From Rubripirellula amarantea (lineage in GTDB: Bacteria; Planctomycetota; Planctomycetia; Pirellulales; Pirellulaceae), in NCBI RefSeq assembly GCF_007859865.1, contig NZ_SJPI01000003.1:868001-932000 (forward strand): a stretch of DNA of 64,000 nt. Direction: 5' to 3'. Below the pieces are notes generated by a model that had not been told where the DNA came from, did not search any database, and worked only from the letters and a program-made list of their open reading frames with translations. Made by a program: the position numbers and the translations under genes. Position 1 is the stretch's first letter. Each line of letters starts with the position of its first letter. Shown here one piece after another: positions 19,534 to 29,216 of the stretch.

Positions 19534-21198
19534 ATGACGCGCTCGCCTTCTCCTGATACCACTGGCGAACTTCCTGAACCGCCGCCCGGCCTACTGGTAC
19601 GATTCGACGCAAGCGTCTGGACTCGACTGCTTCGTGCCACTTGGCTCCCCACGTTGCTGGCCGCCGGAACGATCGCGTTGCTGACGATCGTAGTCTTACT
19701 TACTTACCCACGAGTCTATCGTTCGCACGCCAAACTGTTACTGCAACTCGGTCGCGAGAGCGTGACCTTGGACCCAACCGCCGCGGCAACCGGACAAATG
19801 ATGCCGCTGCATCAAACTCGAGACCATGAGATTGAAACCGCACTCAACGTGATGCAAAGCCGGTCGCTGCTTGCTGCGGTCGTCGATGAAGTCGGCGAGT
19901 CTGCGATCTTGAAAGGACTTCCGCACTCAGCAGACGGTAACGAAAGCACAGGTGGCGTATTGTCATCGCTGAAGTCGGTCGTCAAGGCACCCTTAACATG
20001 GGTCGATCCTGTGCCGTCGGACCAACGAGCCATTCGGCAGTTAGGTAAGTCGCTACAAATATCTGCTGGACGAGATTCAAGTGTCGTTGACATTGAATAT
20101 CGCACCAAGTCACCGGAACTAGCGCAGTCGGTTGTCGATTGTTGGGTCGAAAACTACATCTCGCACCACAACGACTTTCACCGCAGCAAAGGGACCTACG
20201 CTTTCTTTAAGGCGGAACTCAGCAAACTTCATCAACAACTAAGCGTAGCCCAAGCGAAGCTGCGTGAGGAAAAGAACCGAGTCGGTTTGCTTTCTCTCGA
20301 AGGTGAACGACTGCTTTTAGAAGGTGAGATGGCAGCAGTTCGCAATCAACTCCATGAGGTCGAAGGAGCGTTGGCCGCCAGCGAGTCGCGTCGAAAGAAA
20401 TTGAGTCAAGAGCTCACTCGACTTAGTCGCAACGCGGTCGTTGAAGAAACTTCGAGCACAAGTGATTCGCTCGAAACGATGCGTTCCAAATTATTCGAGC
20501 TCGAAGTGATCGAACAAGAACTCGCCAGCCGTTACACGCAAGATCACCCGCGTTTGGTTAGCACGCGACGCCAGCTCGACGAAACTCGCCAACTGCTCAA
20601 CGGGCAAAGTAATCGACGCGACGAAGTCACCACCGGGCTCAATCCCACTTATCAACGCATCGAAACTGAGCTAGCTCTTGAGAATGCTTCCAGTGATGCA
20701 TTGTCAAAGAAACACGAGGTCGTACAGGAACAACTCAAGTCGCTGGCCGACGACGTGCAATTGCTCAACTCGCAATCTGAAACGATCGCAAACCTTGAGC
20801 GTGATTTGAAGATCCTCGATGCGCAATATCTGCTGCAGAGCGAACGCTTGGAACAGTCTCGCCTCGAGCAAGTCCTTCAGGAACAACGAATCACAAGTGT
20901 GCGAGTCATCCAACCGGCAAGCTTGGAAAACCGCCCTGTTTCCCCCAACAAACTGCTTTGCGTATTTGCGGGCGGACTTGCAACCTTGGGTGCCCTGGTC
21001 GGAATTCCCCTATTGTTGGGCCCGGGACGTGTAGCGAAAAAGGATCTCGAGCCCAAGGACAAGGACGACTTCTATCGTCCAAGCGATTGGGACTCGGGCG
21101 ATACCGATGAACGATCCGATCGCGATCACGTCGACTCGCCTAACGCACTGGGATCGCGACGTGACGTGGCCGCCTCGTCCGGAGGATCGGTTCGATGA
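19534..21198 (+). CDS. Polysaccharide chain-length/export protein (GumC/Wzz family, no kinase domain)
   Basis: The product of 554 residues from ATG 19534 has membrane helices near residues 32-55 and 470-495. Between them is a periplasmic part with the Wzz fold start (TYPRVYRSHAKLLLQLGRES) and extended coiled coils (KLREEKNRVGLLSLEGERLLLEGEM, YLLQSERLEQSRLEQV). The Pro-rich stretch PASLENRPVSPNKLL before the second helix is the co-polymerase hallmark. The C-terminal 60 residues are hydrophilic, acidic and lack Walker motifs or a Tyr cluster, so no BY-kinase is fused. A TTG at 19453 would add 27 residues. Its stop overlaps the next start (ATGA). Confidence 0.9.
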   Translation: MTRSPSPDTTGELPEPPPGLLVRFDASVWTRLLRATWLPTLLAAGTIALLTIVVLLTYPRVYRSHAKLLLQLGRESVTLDPTAAATGQMMPLHQTRDHEIETALNVMQSRSLLAAVVDEVGESAILKGLPHSADGNESTGGVLSSLKSVVKAPLTWVDPVPSDQRAIRQLGKSLQISAGRDSSVVDIEYRTKSPELAQSVVDCWVENYISHHNDFHRSKGTYAFFKAELSKLHQQLSVAQAKLREEKNRVGLLSLEGERLLLEGEMAAVRNQLHEVEGALAASESRRKKLSQELTRLSRNAVVEETSSTSDSLETMRSKLFELEVIEQELASRYTQDHPRLVSTRRQLDETRQLLNGQSNRRDEVTTGLNPTYQRIETELALENASSDALSKKHEVVQEQLKSLADDVQLLNSQSETIANLERDLKILDAQYLLQSERLEQSRLEQVLQEQRITSVRVIQPASLENRPVSPNKLLCVFAGGLATLGALVGIPLLLGPGRVAKKDLEPKDKDDFYRPSDWDSGDTDERSDRDHVDSPNALGSRRDVAASSGGSVR

Positions 21199-22607
21199 CC
21201 GAAGCGGTTACGCATCAACCGCATCACAGCCATTGGCATCACCCTTTGCTAAGCCGCGTCAGTGCTCGCGAGCCATTGATGTGGATTGCGCTGGCGATAT
21301 TCGCCTCGGGCTGGATTACCTTCTCGCTGCCCAATCGCGCGATGCCAGGAACCGGCGGCGGCGGGTTGGACGCGATCGCACTGATGAAGCTTGCGACTCG
21401 CGGGGCTATATGGATCATCGCTGGATGGCTGATGACTCGGGTCATCTATCATCGCGATTCGCTAAGTCAACTTTTCGAAGTGCGGTTAATGAAGACTTTG
21501 CGTTTGCTGACGCCCTGGATCGCTTTCTTCGGCTGGGCAGTTTGTTCGTTCCTTTGGTCGCCACTGAAATCGGTGTCTATCGGCCAAGCAATCGGTCTAG
21601 GATCCATGCTGCTGCTAACCACTGCCGTGGCAGTATTCGCGACCACACGCGAAATGCGAGAACAGATTCTCGTTTGCCTGAATGTGATGTTTGTGGGCTA
21701 CACCGGATTCGTTCTCGTTTGCCACCTCATTGCCCCCGATAGCTCAGGCTTGCTGCGCGACTACAGCAACGTCGGCGCAATCGGAATCGTGCACCCTACT
21801 GCTGCCGGAGCCAATGCATCACTAGGACTCATGTTCGCCGTGTGGAACTGGCTTAGGTTACCTCGTTCACGCTCACGTACATTCTGCAGCGTAGCCATCG
21901 TGATGCACGTGTCTCTGCTGTTGCTAGCGCAAAGCCGAACATCGCTCGCGATGGGACTGATAACCGTAGCCATTGCTTTGGCTTGGGGCTTATCGCTTCA
22001 AGCAAAGGGGAAGTGGGTTATCGCTATCGCCACCGGAATGCTTGCGATGGTGCTGGTGGATCCCGGCTTTGTTCTTTTTGGAGACGCGATAGATAAGGCG
22101 ATCGAGTTTGTATCCCGAGGGCAGTCTAGCGAAGACCTGAAAGAGGTTTCCGGGCGCGCCGAGATGTGGTCGGCGATATGGCACGAATTCCAATCCTCCA
22201 TTTGGATTGGGCACGGCTACTTCGTGACCAGTGCTGCTGGAAAACTAGACGTTTGGCATTCGGAAACGAACTACACCGCTCACAACATTTACTTACAGCT
22301 ACTCGTTTCGACCGGGATTGTGGGAACGGCCATATTTGCTTGGGGTGCTATTCGATTACTTCGCGAACTGCTTTGGCCGCCCACCCAAGTACAACGGCAA
22401 CCCCACGCGTCCATCGCCCGCGAGCTTGGCTGGCTTCGCTATCTAATGGTGCTAGCGGCGTTCTGGTATGCCGGTTGGACGATCACATGCATTTCGTTCC
22501 TGGGCCCCGTCAGCACCGACTCTGTGTTTTTCTTTAGCCTGGTGGGACTCTGTATCGCCACTCATCTGAGCTGCGAGAGCACCGAGGCAGGAGCACTCGC
22601 AATATGA
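21195..22607 (+). CDS. O-antigen ligase/polymerase-like membrane protein (Wzy)
   Basis: A 470-residue protein with about 11 membrane segments and a periplasmic loop late in the protein containing the family-type pattern VSGRAEMWSAIWHEFQ, then IGHGYFVTSAAG and HNIYLQLLVSTGIVG. This H-N-x-Y-L-Q-L pattern is the mark of the Wzy/WaaL (O-antigen ligase) family. It probably polymerises repeat units. It starts at ATG 21195 within the ATGA overlap and has a good GGAGG at 21181-21185. Confidence 0.9.
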   Translation: MTEAVTHQPHHSHWHHPLLSRVSAREPLMWIALAIFASGWITFSLPNRAMPGTGGGGLDAIALMKLATRGAIWIIAGWLMTRVIYHRDSLSQLFEVRLMKTLRLLTPWIAFFGWAVCSFLWSPLKSVSIGQAIGLGSMLLLTTAVAVFATTREMREQILVCLNVMFVGYTGFVLVCHLIAPDSSGLLRDYSNVGAIGIVHPTAAGANASLGLMFAVWNWLRLPRSRSRTFCSVAIVMHVSLLLLAQSRTSLAMGLITVAIALAWGLSLQAKGKWVIAIATGMLAMVLVDPGFVLFGDAIDKAIEFVSRGQSSEDLKEVSGRAEMWSAIWHEFQSSIWIGHGYFVTSAAGKLDVWHSETNYTAHNIYLQLLVSTGIVGTAIFAWGAIRLLRELLWPPTQVQRQPHASIARELGWLRYLMVLAAFWYAGWTITCISFLGPVSTDSVFFFSLVGLCIATHLSCESTEAGALAI

Positions 22608-23911
22608 AGATCCTATTCCTGCACAACTATTATCAGTTCCTTGGTGGTGAAGACCTTTCGTTCAATTCAGAGGTTCGCCAGCTTCGCGGGCATGGCCACG
22701 AAGTCGTGACGTTAACTCGCGATAACCGCGACATGAACCCGCCAGCTTTGCATCAGATCGGGCTGGGAAAAGCGGGAATGGCGGCCCGGACTCTTTGGAG
22801 TCACTCTGCGAGTCGTGAAATTGATCGGGCAATTAAATTGCATCGTCCCGACATCATGCACTGCAACAACTTGTTTCCCCAGCTATCGGCGTCGGTCTAT
22901 CGACCGGCTCGATTGGCAGGTGTTCCGGTCGTCCAAGCGCTTCGCAACTATCGCTACTTCTGCGCTAACTCGTTCTTGTTCCGGGATGGAAAAGTTTGTG
23001 AAGATTGTCTTTCCAAGTCGTTCCCAACATCGGGAATCCGACATGCCTGTTATCGCGATGACCGCTTGGCTACCTCAACGGTGGTGGCGATGCAGTGGAC
23101 TCACCGAACGATAGGAACATGGCGACGAGCCGTTGACGCTTACTTCACGCCATCGGAATTTGCGCGCAGTGTTTATGTTCGTGGCGGCTTTGATCCGAAC
23201 CAAGTGCACGTCAAACCCAACTTCATTGATCCGGATCCCGGTCCAGGCCCTGGCCAGAGCGGCGACGCGATTTTCGTCGGACGCTTGAGTCAAGAGAAAG
23301 GACTCGACGTGATCTTGCGGGCTTGGAAACGTTTGCCAGATCCACCCACCATCCAAATCGTCGGCGATGGCCCGTTGCGTGAACAAGTCATCACGATGGC
23401 GAATGAGAATCCACGAATCAATTACGTTGGCCATCTTTCGCACGCTGACTTGCTGCAGCGAATTGGCGACGCGAAATTCCTAGTCATGCCTTCGGTGTGG
23501 TACGAAACCTTTGGACGAACCATCGCAGAGTCCTTTTCGCGAGGCACCCCCGTGCTAGCCTCACGTCTAGGTGCGATGGAAGAATTGGTCGACGATGGTG
23601 TCAACGGATTCCTGTTTACCGCGGGCGTTGATGACGACTTGGCGAAACAAGTGCTCAAAATTCAAGCACTCAGTCGCAAAGATGAGATGGAAATGCGTCA
23701 ATCCGCTCGTGATCGTTATTTGCAGCATTATACTGAACCAGCGACCTATACCAAATTGATGGAAATCTACGACGCCGCTGAAACTCGATCACGCAAACGT
23801 CGCGGCAGAACCACAGTGGGTGATCATCGCTGGCTTGCCAACGAGGTCGTTAAGCCGGCACCGGCAATAGTAAATGATCTGACCCAATCGTCCCACGGGC
23901 AGTCTCAATGA
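22604..23911 (+). CDS. Glycosyltransferase, GT4 family
   Basis: A 435-residue cytoplasmic enzyme with two Rossmann domains. The C-terminal half has the GT-B motifs IFVGRLSQEKGLDVILRAW, IVGDGPLRE, YVGHLSHADLL and the E-x7-E region SVWYETFGRTIAESFSRGTPVLASRLGAMEELV. The N-terminal half starts MKILFLHNYYQFLGGEDLSFN and has a Cys-rich insertion (VCEDCLSKS, ACYRDD). The retaining sugar-transfer mechanism follows from the family; donor and acceptor are unknown. The start overlaps the previous stop (ATGA). Confidence 0.93.
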   Translation: MKILFLHNYYQFLGGEDLSFNSEVRQLRGHGHEVVTLTRDNRDMNPPALHQIGLGKAGMAARTLWSHSASREIDRAIKLHRPDIMHCNNLFPQLSASVYRPARLAGVPVVQALRNYRYFCANSFLFRDGKVCEDCLSKSFPTSGIRHACYRDDRLATSTVVAMQWTHRTIGTWRRAVDAYFTPSEFARSVYVRGGFDPNQVHVKPNFIDPDPGPGPGQSGDAIFVGRLSQEKGLDVILRAWKRLPDPPTIQIVGDGPLREQVITMANENPRINYVGHLSHADLLQRIGDAKFLVMPSVWYETFGRTIAESFSRGTPVLASRLGAMEELVDDGVNGFLFTAGVDDDLAKQVLKIQALSRKDEMEMRQSARDRYLQHYTEPATYTKLMEIYDAAETRSRKRRGRTTVGDHRWLANEVVKPAPAIVNDLTQSSHGQSQ

Positions 23912-25224
23912 ATACATTGCACTGGCTACCCCGCTTTCGAGCAGCTAGACGCTCGCTCGACACGCTTGCAAGTCGCGAAAGTTGGTCGCGATCTGACATT
24001 GAATCGTTTCAACTGGAACGATTAAATCACGTTTGGAACTCGGCGCGCGTATCGGTTCCATATTGCCAAAGGCTCTTTAGATCTGGCGAGGTACCGGCAC
24101 GCTTCGAAAGCCTTGACGAATTTCGTGCGACCGTACCTCTGCTGCCGAAATCTGCCGTTCGAGGATGCCCGGCTGATTTCATGTCGCGAAATCCAGCCCC
24201 CGGCCGATGGCACCGAACCGGCGGTTCCACCGGAGACCCGACCCGTGTGTATTGGTCGCACGAGGCTCATCGAGAAATGTTGCGCGCCAAATACCGAATG
24301 GAACAATCCTTCGATGTTGATTTTTTGGACCGGAAAGCGTTTCTTTGGGGGCACCACGGCAGCTTCGCCCCCGGTTGGTCAGGACGAATGCAGCGATGGA
24401 GCCAATCCGCGTCCGATAAGTTTCGGTCCCGCTTACGACTAAGCGCGTACCGCCTTGGCAACGATGAATTGGACGAGCACTTGGCGCGAATGCAATCGTT
24501 TCAACCCATCAGCCTATATGGATACAGCTCAGCGATTTACACGCTGGCCCGACACGCCGCGATGCGGCAAGTAAAAGTCGACTCGTTACGATTGTGCGTT
24601 CTAACGGCTGAACCGGCGCCTGAGTTCTTCCTGGACACTGCCAGTGCTGCTTTGGGTTGCCAGGCAACGATCGAGTACGGATCGGTGGAGTGCGGGTTGA
24701 TCGCGAGCGGCTACCCCGATGCAACTTTGCGTATACGTGAAGACATGGTCTTGGTGGAAACCATTGCTCAACCTTCAGGCCTCCATGCGATTGTTGTTAC
24801 GGTCCTTAACAACCCGTCTTTTCCATTGCTGCGTTACCAAATCGATGACATGGCGTGCAGTCCGATCGTCGCACCGGAGTCGGGATTCACACCGATTTCT
24901 TGCGTACAGGGCCGTGATAACGATGGCTTGATTAGCCGCACGGGAAAGCACATTCATTCAATGGCAATCAAACACGTTCTTGAAGCCGATCACCGCATTC
25001 GTCGCTTTCAGGTCATTCAACAAGAATCAGGTGATCTAGACGTTCAGATCGAACCGTTCGACCTAAATGAAAAGATCAATACGGATCGAATCGAGCAACT
25101 TCTATCTCAGCTTGTTGACGGATTTGCGGTTCGCACAACGCTAACGAAACAACTGGCCGGCAACCTGGCCGGGAAGCATCGATGGATTGTTTCCAAACGA
25201 CTTTCGCGTCCCGCCCTTGCCTAG
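23908..25224 (+). CDS. CapK/phenylacetate-CoA ligase-like adenylate-forming enzyme
   Basis: The 438-residue product belongs to the ANL superfamily by the P-loop-like HRTGGSTGDPTRVYWSHE and the YGSVECGLIASG motif, with HHGSFAPG and LYGYSSAIYTLARH between them. CapK-type members occur in capsule and exopolysaccharide clusters, where they are thought to activate an acid that decorates the sugar. It is the last gene of the ATGA-linked run, which supports such a role here. There is no carrier-protein gene next to it, so the acceptor (CoA or a carrier elsewhere) is open. Confidence 0.85.
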   Translation: MNTLHWLPRFRAARRSLDTLASRESWSRSDIESFQLERLNHVWNSARVSVPYCQRLFRSGEVPARFESLDEFRATVPLLPKSAVRGCPADFMSRNPAPGRWHRTGGSTGDPTRVYWSHEAHREMLRAKYRMEQSFDVDFLDRKAFLWGHHGSFAPGWSGRMQRWSQSASDKFRSRLRLSAYRLGNDELDEHLARMQSFQPISLYGYSSAIYTLARHAAMRQVKVDSLRLCVLTAEPAPEFFLDTASAALGCQATIEYGSVECGLIASGYPDATLRIREDMVLVETIAQPSGLHAIVVTVLNNPSFPLLRYQIDDMACSPIVAPESGFTPISCVQGRDNDGLISRTGKHIHSMAIKHVLEADHRIRRFQVIQQESGDLDVQIEPFDLNEKINTDRIEQLLSQLVDGFAVRTTLTKQLAGNLAGKHRWIVSKRLSRPALA

Positions 25225-25307
25225 CAAACGGCTTTGCGAAACGCCAGCGATGCCAAGGGCAATCGTCGCAAACAACAACTTAACGATACGGGCACGAAGT
25301 CAACCGC

Positions 25308-26441
25308 TTATGCCGACGCTACTTCGCCCCAACCACGTTTCTTTTCGGCAAGATAAGCGTCAAATTCACCTCGCTCGATTGCCGCACGAGCGCCCTGCAT
25401 GATTGTTTGGTAATAAGTCAAGTTGTGAATCGAAAGCAGAATAGGGCCAAGCATTTCCTTCGCGTTGAACAAATGCCGTAGATAGCCTCGGGAATGTTTG
25501 CATGCCAAACATGGGCACGTTTCGTCAATCGGACGATTGTCTTCGCGGTGGATAGCGTTCTTAAATTTGAGCGAGCCACCGTCCGTGAATGCCAGTCCGT
25601 TACGTCCATTACGAGTGGGCATCACACAATCGAACAAGTCGATGCCACGAGCGACGCTTTCGAGCAAATCGATTGGCCGCCCCACGCCCATCAAGTAGCG
25701 AGGCTTGTCCTCAGGCAGTTCGGGGCAGGTGGCCGCCGTGATCCGGTACATTTCCGACGGTGCTTCACCAACACTCAATCCGCCGACCGCATAGCCTTGA
25801 AAATCCATCGACGCGAGTTCGCGTGCGCACTGAGTTCGCAATTCCACATCGAGCCCGCCCTGCACGATCGCAAACTTGGCTTGGTCTTCGCGAGTGGCAG
25901 CGTTAAGGCAACGACCAGCCCATCGAATGGACCGCTCCATTGCATCTTGAACCAAGTCTCGCTCCGCCGGCAGTGCGACCACATGATCGAGGACCATGGC
26001 GACATCGCTGCCCAACGACTCTTGGATCTCAATCGAATGCTCGGGTGTCAACCGAATCACTGCTCCATCGAGATGACTTCGAAACGTCGCCGCCTCTTCG
26101 CTGATGTCATTGATCGCATCGAGGCTGAAAATCTGGAACCCGCCACTGTCAGTTAGGATCGGTCCATCCCAACCGGTCATGCCATGCAGACCACCCAGTT
26201 TTCGAACGGTTTCGTGGCCAGGCCGAAGCGCTAAGTGATAGGTGTTCCCCAAAATCATATGGGCACCGGTGGCTCGAACCTGATCGATGGTCAAACCCTT
26301 CACCGTGGCCTGGGTGCCGACGGGCATGAAGCCTGGCGTCTGCACGGGACCGTGAGGCGTAACAAAAACACCGCGACGCGCCGAAGTGGTCGCGTCGCGG
26401 TGACTGAGTTCAAATTTGAAGGAGCTCACAGCGGTGATCAA
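25308..26441 (-). CDS. tgt: tRNA-guanine (queuine) transglycosylase
   Basis: Swaps guanine 34 for preQ1 in tRNAs with GUN anticodons. The 377-residue protein has [47 protein letters not shown] (with the catalytic Asp), [17 protein letters not shown] (second catalytic Asp region) and the zinc motif [16 protein letters not shown]. The TTG start at 26441 overlaps the stop of the upstream TPR gene (TTGA), suggesting translational coupling. A GTG at 26429 is the alternative start. Confidence 0.96.
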   Translation of the reverse strand: MITAVSSFKFELSHRDATTSARRGVFVTPHGPVQTPGFMPVGTQATVKGLTIDQVRATGAHMILGNTYHLALRPGHETVRKLGGLHGMTGWDGPILTDSGGFQIFSLDAINDISEEAATFRSHLDGAVIRLTPEHSIEIQESLGSDVAMVLDHVVALPAERDLVQDAMERSIRWAGRCLNAATREDQAKFAIVQGGLDVELRTQCARELASMDFQGYAVGGLSVGEAPSEMYRITAATCPELPEDKPRYLMGVGRPIDLLESVARGIDLFDCVMPTRNGRNGLAFTDGGSLKFKNAIHREDNRPIDETCPCLACKHSRGYLRHLFNAKEMLGPILLSIHNLTYYQTIMQGARAAIERGEFDAYLAEKKRGWGEVASA

Positions 26442-27769
26442 TCACCACGCATCTTGAGACCAAGATCCGTGAGCTTTTCGCGAACCTCGTTGAGGCTTGT
26501 CACTCCGAAGTTCTTGCATTCAAGCATATCGTCACCCGTCTTGCGGATCAGTTCGCCGATCGTGTTGAGTTGCAAGCGATTCATACACTTGCGAGCACGG
26601 ACGGAAAGGTTCAGATCGGAAATCGGTCGATCGAGCAACGCTTGCTCGTCGGGCGACATGTGCGAGGTGTCGATCGGTGGATCGCTGCTCTTCTTTTCGT
26701 GAGCAAATTGCCCCAGCGAGAGTCCCTTGCTGGTTAGCATTTCTCGAATTTCCACGAGGCTGGTTTCGCCGAAATTCTTGCTGCTTAATAGTTCAGCTTC
26801 GCTCGTACGAGTCAGGTCACCGATCGTTTCGATGCCCATCTTCTGAAGGCAATTGCGACTGCGAACACTGAGCTCAAAGTTGGTGACCTGCATATTGAGG
26901 ATTTGAGCCAGACGATCGTTACGACGCTGAGCTTCCTCGTCATAAAGCATGTTGCCAGTCGCGGCAGCATCCTTCATGTAAAGCTGGGCCTGAGGATGGT
27001 CAGGATAGCAATCAAGGATTCGCTTGTAGCAGATCTGGGCCTTATCGAATTGGTTATTGTCTTCGTAAACCAAACCCAAATTGATCAATGCACCGATGCC
27101 GGTGGGAAACGTCTTGGCAGCTCGTTCGTAAAGCGCCAATGATTCTTCATCGTTGCCCATACGGTCGTTTTCAAGAGCCAAGCCGAACAAAGCACCTGCG
27201 TGATGTTCGTCCGTTTGAACGGCCCGTTGATACAACTTCAACGCTTCGTCCATACGTCCACCGACGGCAGCAACGGTTGCCGCGCGTTGGTACATGTAGT
27301 CAGCAGTTTGCTCAGCGGGGCCAAAGATGTTGTCTAAGATTGCCAGGGCTTCTTCGATGCGACCGGCATAGCGATGAGCTTCGGCAATTCCAATCTTGCA
27401 TTGGTCTTCGTTGTAGCCCGAAGTTTGGGCTTGTTCGTAGACCTTAATGGCATCTTCGTAGCGACCAAGTTCGAAATTGCAACGAGCTTGATAGAACAGA
27501 GCCATGGCACTGCCATCGGCGGCCTGAAGCGTTTCGTGCGAGTCCTTGAATCGTCCCAGCAAAAACTGGCACACACCCATCTTCGTCTTGCCAGCGGGAC
27601 TTAGTGATTCGTCCTCTTCCATTTCGCCAACGGCGTCACGAAGCTCACCAAAGTGACCGTAGTTTTCCGAAATCGCACCGCGGATTTCACCCACGTCTGC
27701 GGGACCGAACGAGTTGTTGGAAAGGATCATTTCCTTCAAGTCGAGAACGTCGAGTTCGACTTCACTCAT
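26438..27769 (-). CDS. TPR protein with two tandem RNA polymerase alpha-CTD-like domains
   Basis: From ATG 27769 the product is 443 residues ([20 protein letters not shown]). Residues about 60-270 form TPR repeats ([47 protein letters not shown]). Residues 297-352 ([22 protein letters not shown]) and 383-440 ([22 protein letters not shown]) each match the C-terminal domain of the RNA polymerase alpha subunit. Counterparts of E. coli R265 are kept in both copies (SVRSRNC, SVRARKC), N268 only in the first, and K298 in neither (NFGETSL, NFGVTSL). The frame running up to 28027 includes tRNA sequence and is not the start. The N-terminal half of RpoA is absent, so it cannot act as a core subunit. 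Confidence 0.9.
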   Translation of the reverse strand: MSEVELDVLDLKEMILSNNSFGPADVGEIRGAISENYGHFGELRDAVGEMEEDESLSPAGKTKMGVCQFLLGRFKDSHETLQAADGSAMALFYQARCNFELGRYEDAIKVYEQAQTSGYNEDQCKIGIAEAHRYAGRIEEALAILDNIFGPAEQTADYMYQRAATVAAVGGRMDEALKLYQRAVQTDEHHAGALFGLALENDRMGNDEESLALYERAAKTFPTGIGALINLGLVYEDNNQFDKAQICYKRILDCYPDHPQAQLYMKDAAATGNMLYDEEAQRRNDRLAQILNMQVTNFELSVRSRNCLQKMGIETIGDLTRTSEAELLSSKNFGETSLVEIREMLTSKGLSLGQFAHEKKSSDPPIDTSHMSPDEQALLDRPISDLNLSVRARKCMNRLQLNTIGELIRKTGDDMLECKNFGVTSLNEVREKLTDLGLKMRGD

Positions 27770-27916
27770 CGACAAAGAACTCCCGCCTGAGCTTACCGCC
27801 CAAGCAATGTGGTTTAACAAAAGGATGCAAAGTTTTGATTCAGTAGCGTCACCGAAAAACGTCGGCGGGACGCACTGGTTCGCCCTATCCAAGGACAGGT
27901 CGCGGTCAAAAGTAAA

Positions 27917-27990
27917 AGCCAGCGGCCGGATTTGAACCGGCAACCCTCGCATTACGAATGCGATGCTCTGCCAATTGAAGCTACGCTGGC
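27917..27990 (-). tRNA. tRNA-Thr (anticodon CGT)
   Basis: On the minus strand the acceptor GCCAGCG pairs with CGCTGGC, the anticodon stem TCGCA/TGCGA encloses TTCGTAA (anticodon CGT, codon ACG), and the T-arm is GCCGG-TTCAAAT-CCGGC. The D-arm GCTT/GAGC has one weak pair. The CCA end is not encoded. It lies 148 bases upstream of the TPR/alpha-CTD gene on the same strand and may be cotranscribed with it. Confidence 0.95.
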
Positions 27991-28421
27991 GTTCGAGGCG
28001 TACGCCGGCATCGCCGCCGTGCCCCATCTTTTGGTCTCATGGCCGCGAACGGCCCCCTCTTCAGTGGTAAAACTGAAACGAAAGGGAAATGTACATTTCG
28101 CGAGCCTTAGAAAATACGTAAGAAAGGCGTTTTTCGTCAAGAGGCACGGTATTTGATGTGGTGGGTGCCATGCTGGCTTGCGCAATCCCGTTGATGGCCT
28201 AATTGCGGTTTTTGGGGGCTCGCGTCATGCATAGGTTCATAGCTTGGACGGGTGGCCGGACGCTTCGAAAATCGCGAGATTGGAAATAATAAGCAACGAA
28301 CTCGTTCGTGGTTGTGGCGTCTCTTGGGGCTCATCGCCATTTCGGCCAGGCACCGGGATCGCTTGTGTGTTGTTTTTGTGACCATGTCAGTTTGGTAGCA
28401 GGCGACTTTCGCTGTGGTCTC
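27991..28421. other. Gene-free spacer between tRNA-Thr and the cyclophilin gene
   Basis: No supported gene. Short open frames on both strands have no recognisable sequence. The stretch holds a possible promoter for the minus-strand tRNA (28111-28140). Nothing else is seen. Confidence 0.6.
28111..28140 (-). promoter_or_regulatory. Possible sigma-70-like promoter for tRNA-Thr
   Basis: On the minus strand TTGACG (28140-28135), an 18-base spacer and TATTTT (28116-28111). A transcript would run about 115 bases before the tRNA. The match is fair but single, and the leader is long. Confidence 0.3.
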
Positions 28422-29216
28422 TTAGGGTTCTTCCGTCGTTTGGCTGGGCTCATTGGTTGCCGTGCTGGGCTCGCTGGTTGCAGGACTGGGCTGGTTGGTT
28501 GCCGTGCTGGGCTCTTTCGTTGCGGGGGAGGGATCGTTGAGTACGTCGCTGGAATCTATTGCTTCCGGGCTAGGCTCGACCACTGTGACACGATGGATGA
28601 CGATCGGCTCGATTGGAACATTCCCCAAAGCGATCGCTGGAAAGTGCGGATCCACAACACTGCGAGTGGCAACGGACTCAATCAAATCCACCACTTCTTT
28701 CCCGGCAATCACTTCGCCAAAGACGGTGTAGCCAACCCCATCGGGGCATTGGTCACGGTCCAAACTGTGGTTATCGCCAGCGGTATTGATGAAAAACTGG
28801 CTCGTCGCGCTATCAGGATCGGTTTTGCGAGCCATTGCGATCGAATACTCATCATTCTTCAGTCCGTTGTCCGATTCGTTGGCAATGGCGGCTTGGGTGT
28901 CCTTGAGGCGAAGATCGGTTCCACGTCCGCCCCCTTGAATAACAAAATCTTTGATCACGCGATGAAAGACAGTGCCCTCGTAGAAGCCGCTTTCCACGTA
29001 GGCCATGAAGTTCTTAACAGTTTGAGGGGCCCGATCAGAGTCAAGCTGAACCCGGATCTTGCCAAGCGACGTGTCCAGTTCAACCTGCACCAGAGGGTTT
29101 TCGGATGGTTCATCCGCACCCGCAACAACGGCTGCGACAAACATCAGTAGGCACGAGCCAAATGATCGAACAAACCATCGAGACTTACGTGATTGTGGAA
29201 GGGGATCTAACACCAT
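28422..29216 (-). CDS. Secreted cyclophilin-type peptidyl-prolyl isomerase with heptad-repeat tail
   Basis: The 264-residue product has a signal peptide (about 1-33, FGSCLLMFVAAVVAGA) and a cyclophilin domain (about 43-215). The domain shows DRAPQTVKNFMAYVESGFYEGTVFHRVI, DFVIQGGG, SIAMARKTDPDSATSQFFIN and YTVFGEVIAG, and the catalytic Arg of FHRV and the Phe/Gln of QFFIN are kept. The last 36 residues are five copies of a seven-residue Pro/Ser/Thr/Glu repeat (types PSPATKE and PSTATNQ). It should catalyse proline isomerisation outside the cytoplasm; the tail looks disordered. Confidence 0.92.
   Translation of the reverse strand: MVLDPLPQSRKSRWFVRSFGSCLLMFVAAVVAGADEPSENPLVQVELDTSLGKIRVQLDSDRAPQTVKNFMAYVESGFYEGTVFHRVIKDFVIQGGGRGTDLRLKDTQAAIANESDNGLKNDEYSIAMARKTDPDSATSQFFINTAGDNHSLDRDQCPDGVGYTVFGEVIAGKEVVDLIESVATRSVVDPHFPAIALGNVPIEPIVIHRVTVVEPSPEAIDSSDVLNDPSPATKEPSTATNQPSPATSEPSTATNEPSQTTEEP
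28425..28532. repeat. 21-bp repeats encoding the cyclophilin tail
   Basis: Five imperfect 21-base units in frame inside the 3' end of the cyclophilin gene, encoding PSPATKE, PSTATNQ, PSPATSE, PSTATNE and PSQTTEE. Units 1 and 3 and units 2 and 4 are most alike, which suggests a two-unit duplication. Confidence 0.85.

Noticed and set aside
27917-28027. Longer start of the TPR/alpha-CTD gene at 28027
   Set aside because: The extra 86 codons run through the tRNA-Thr gene; the ATG at 27769 begins the conserved part.
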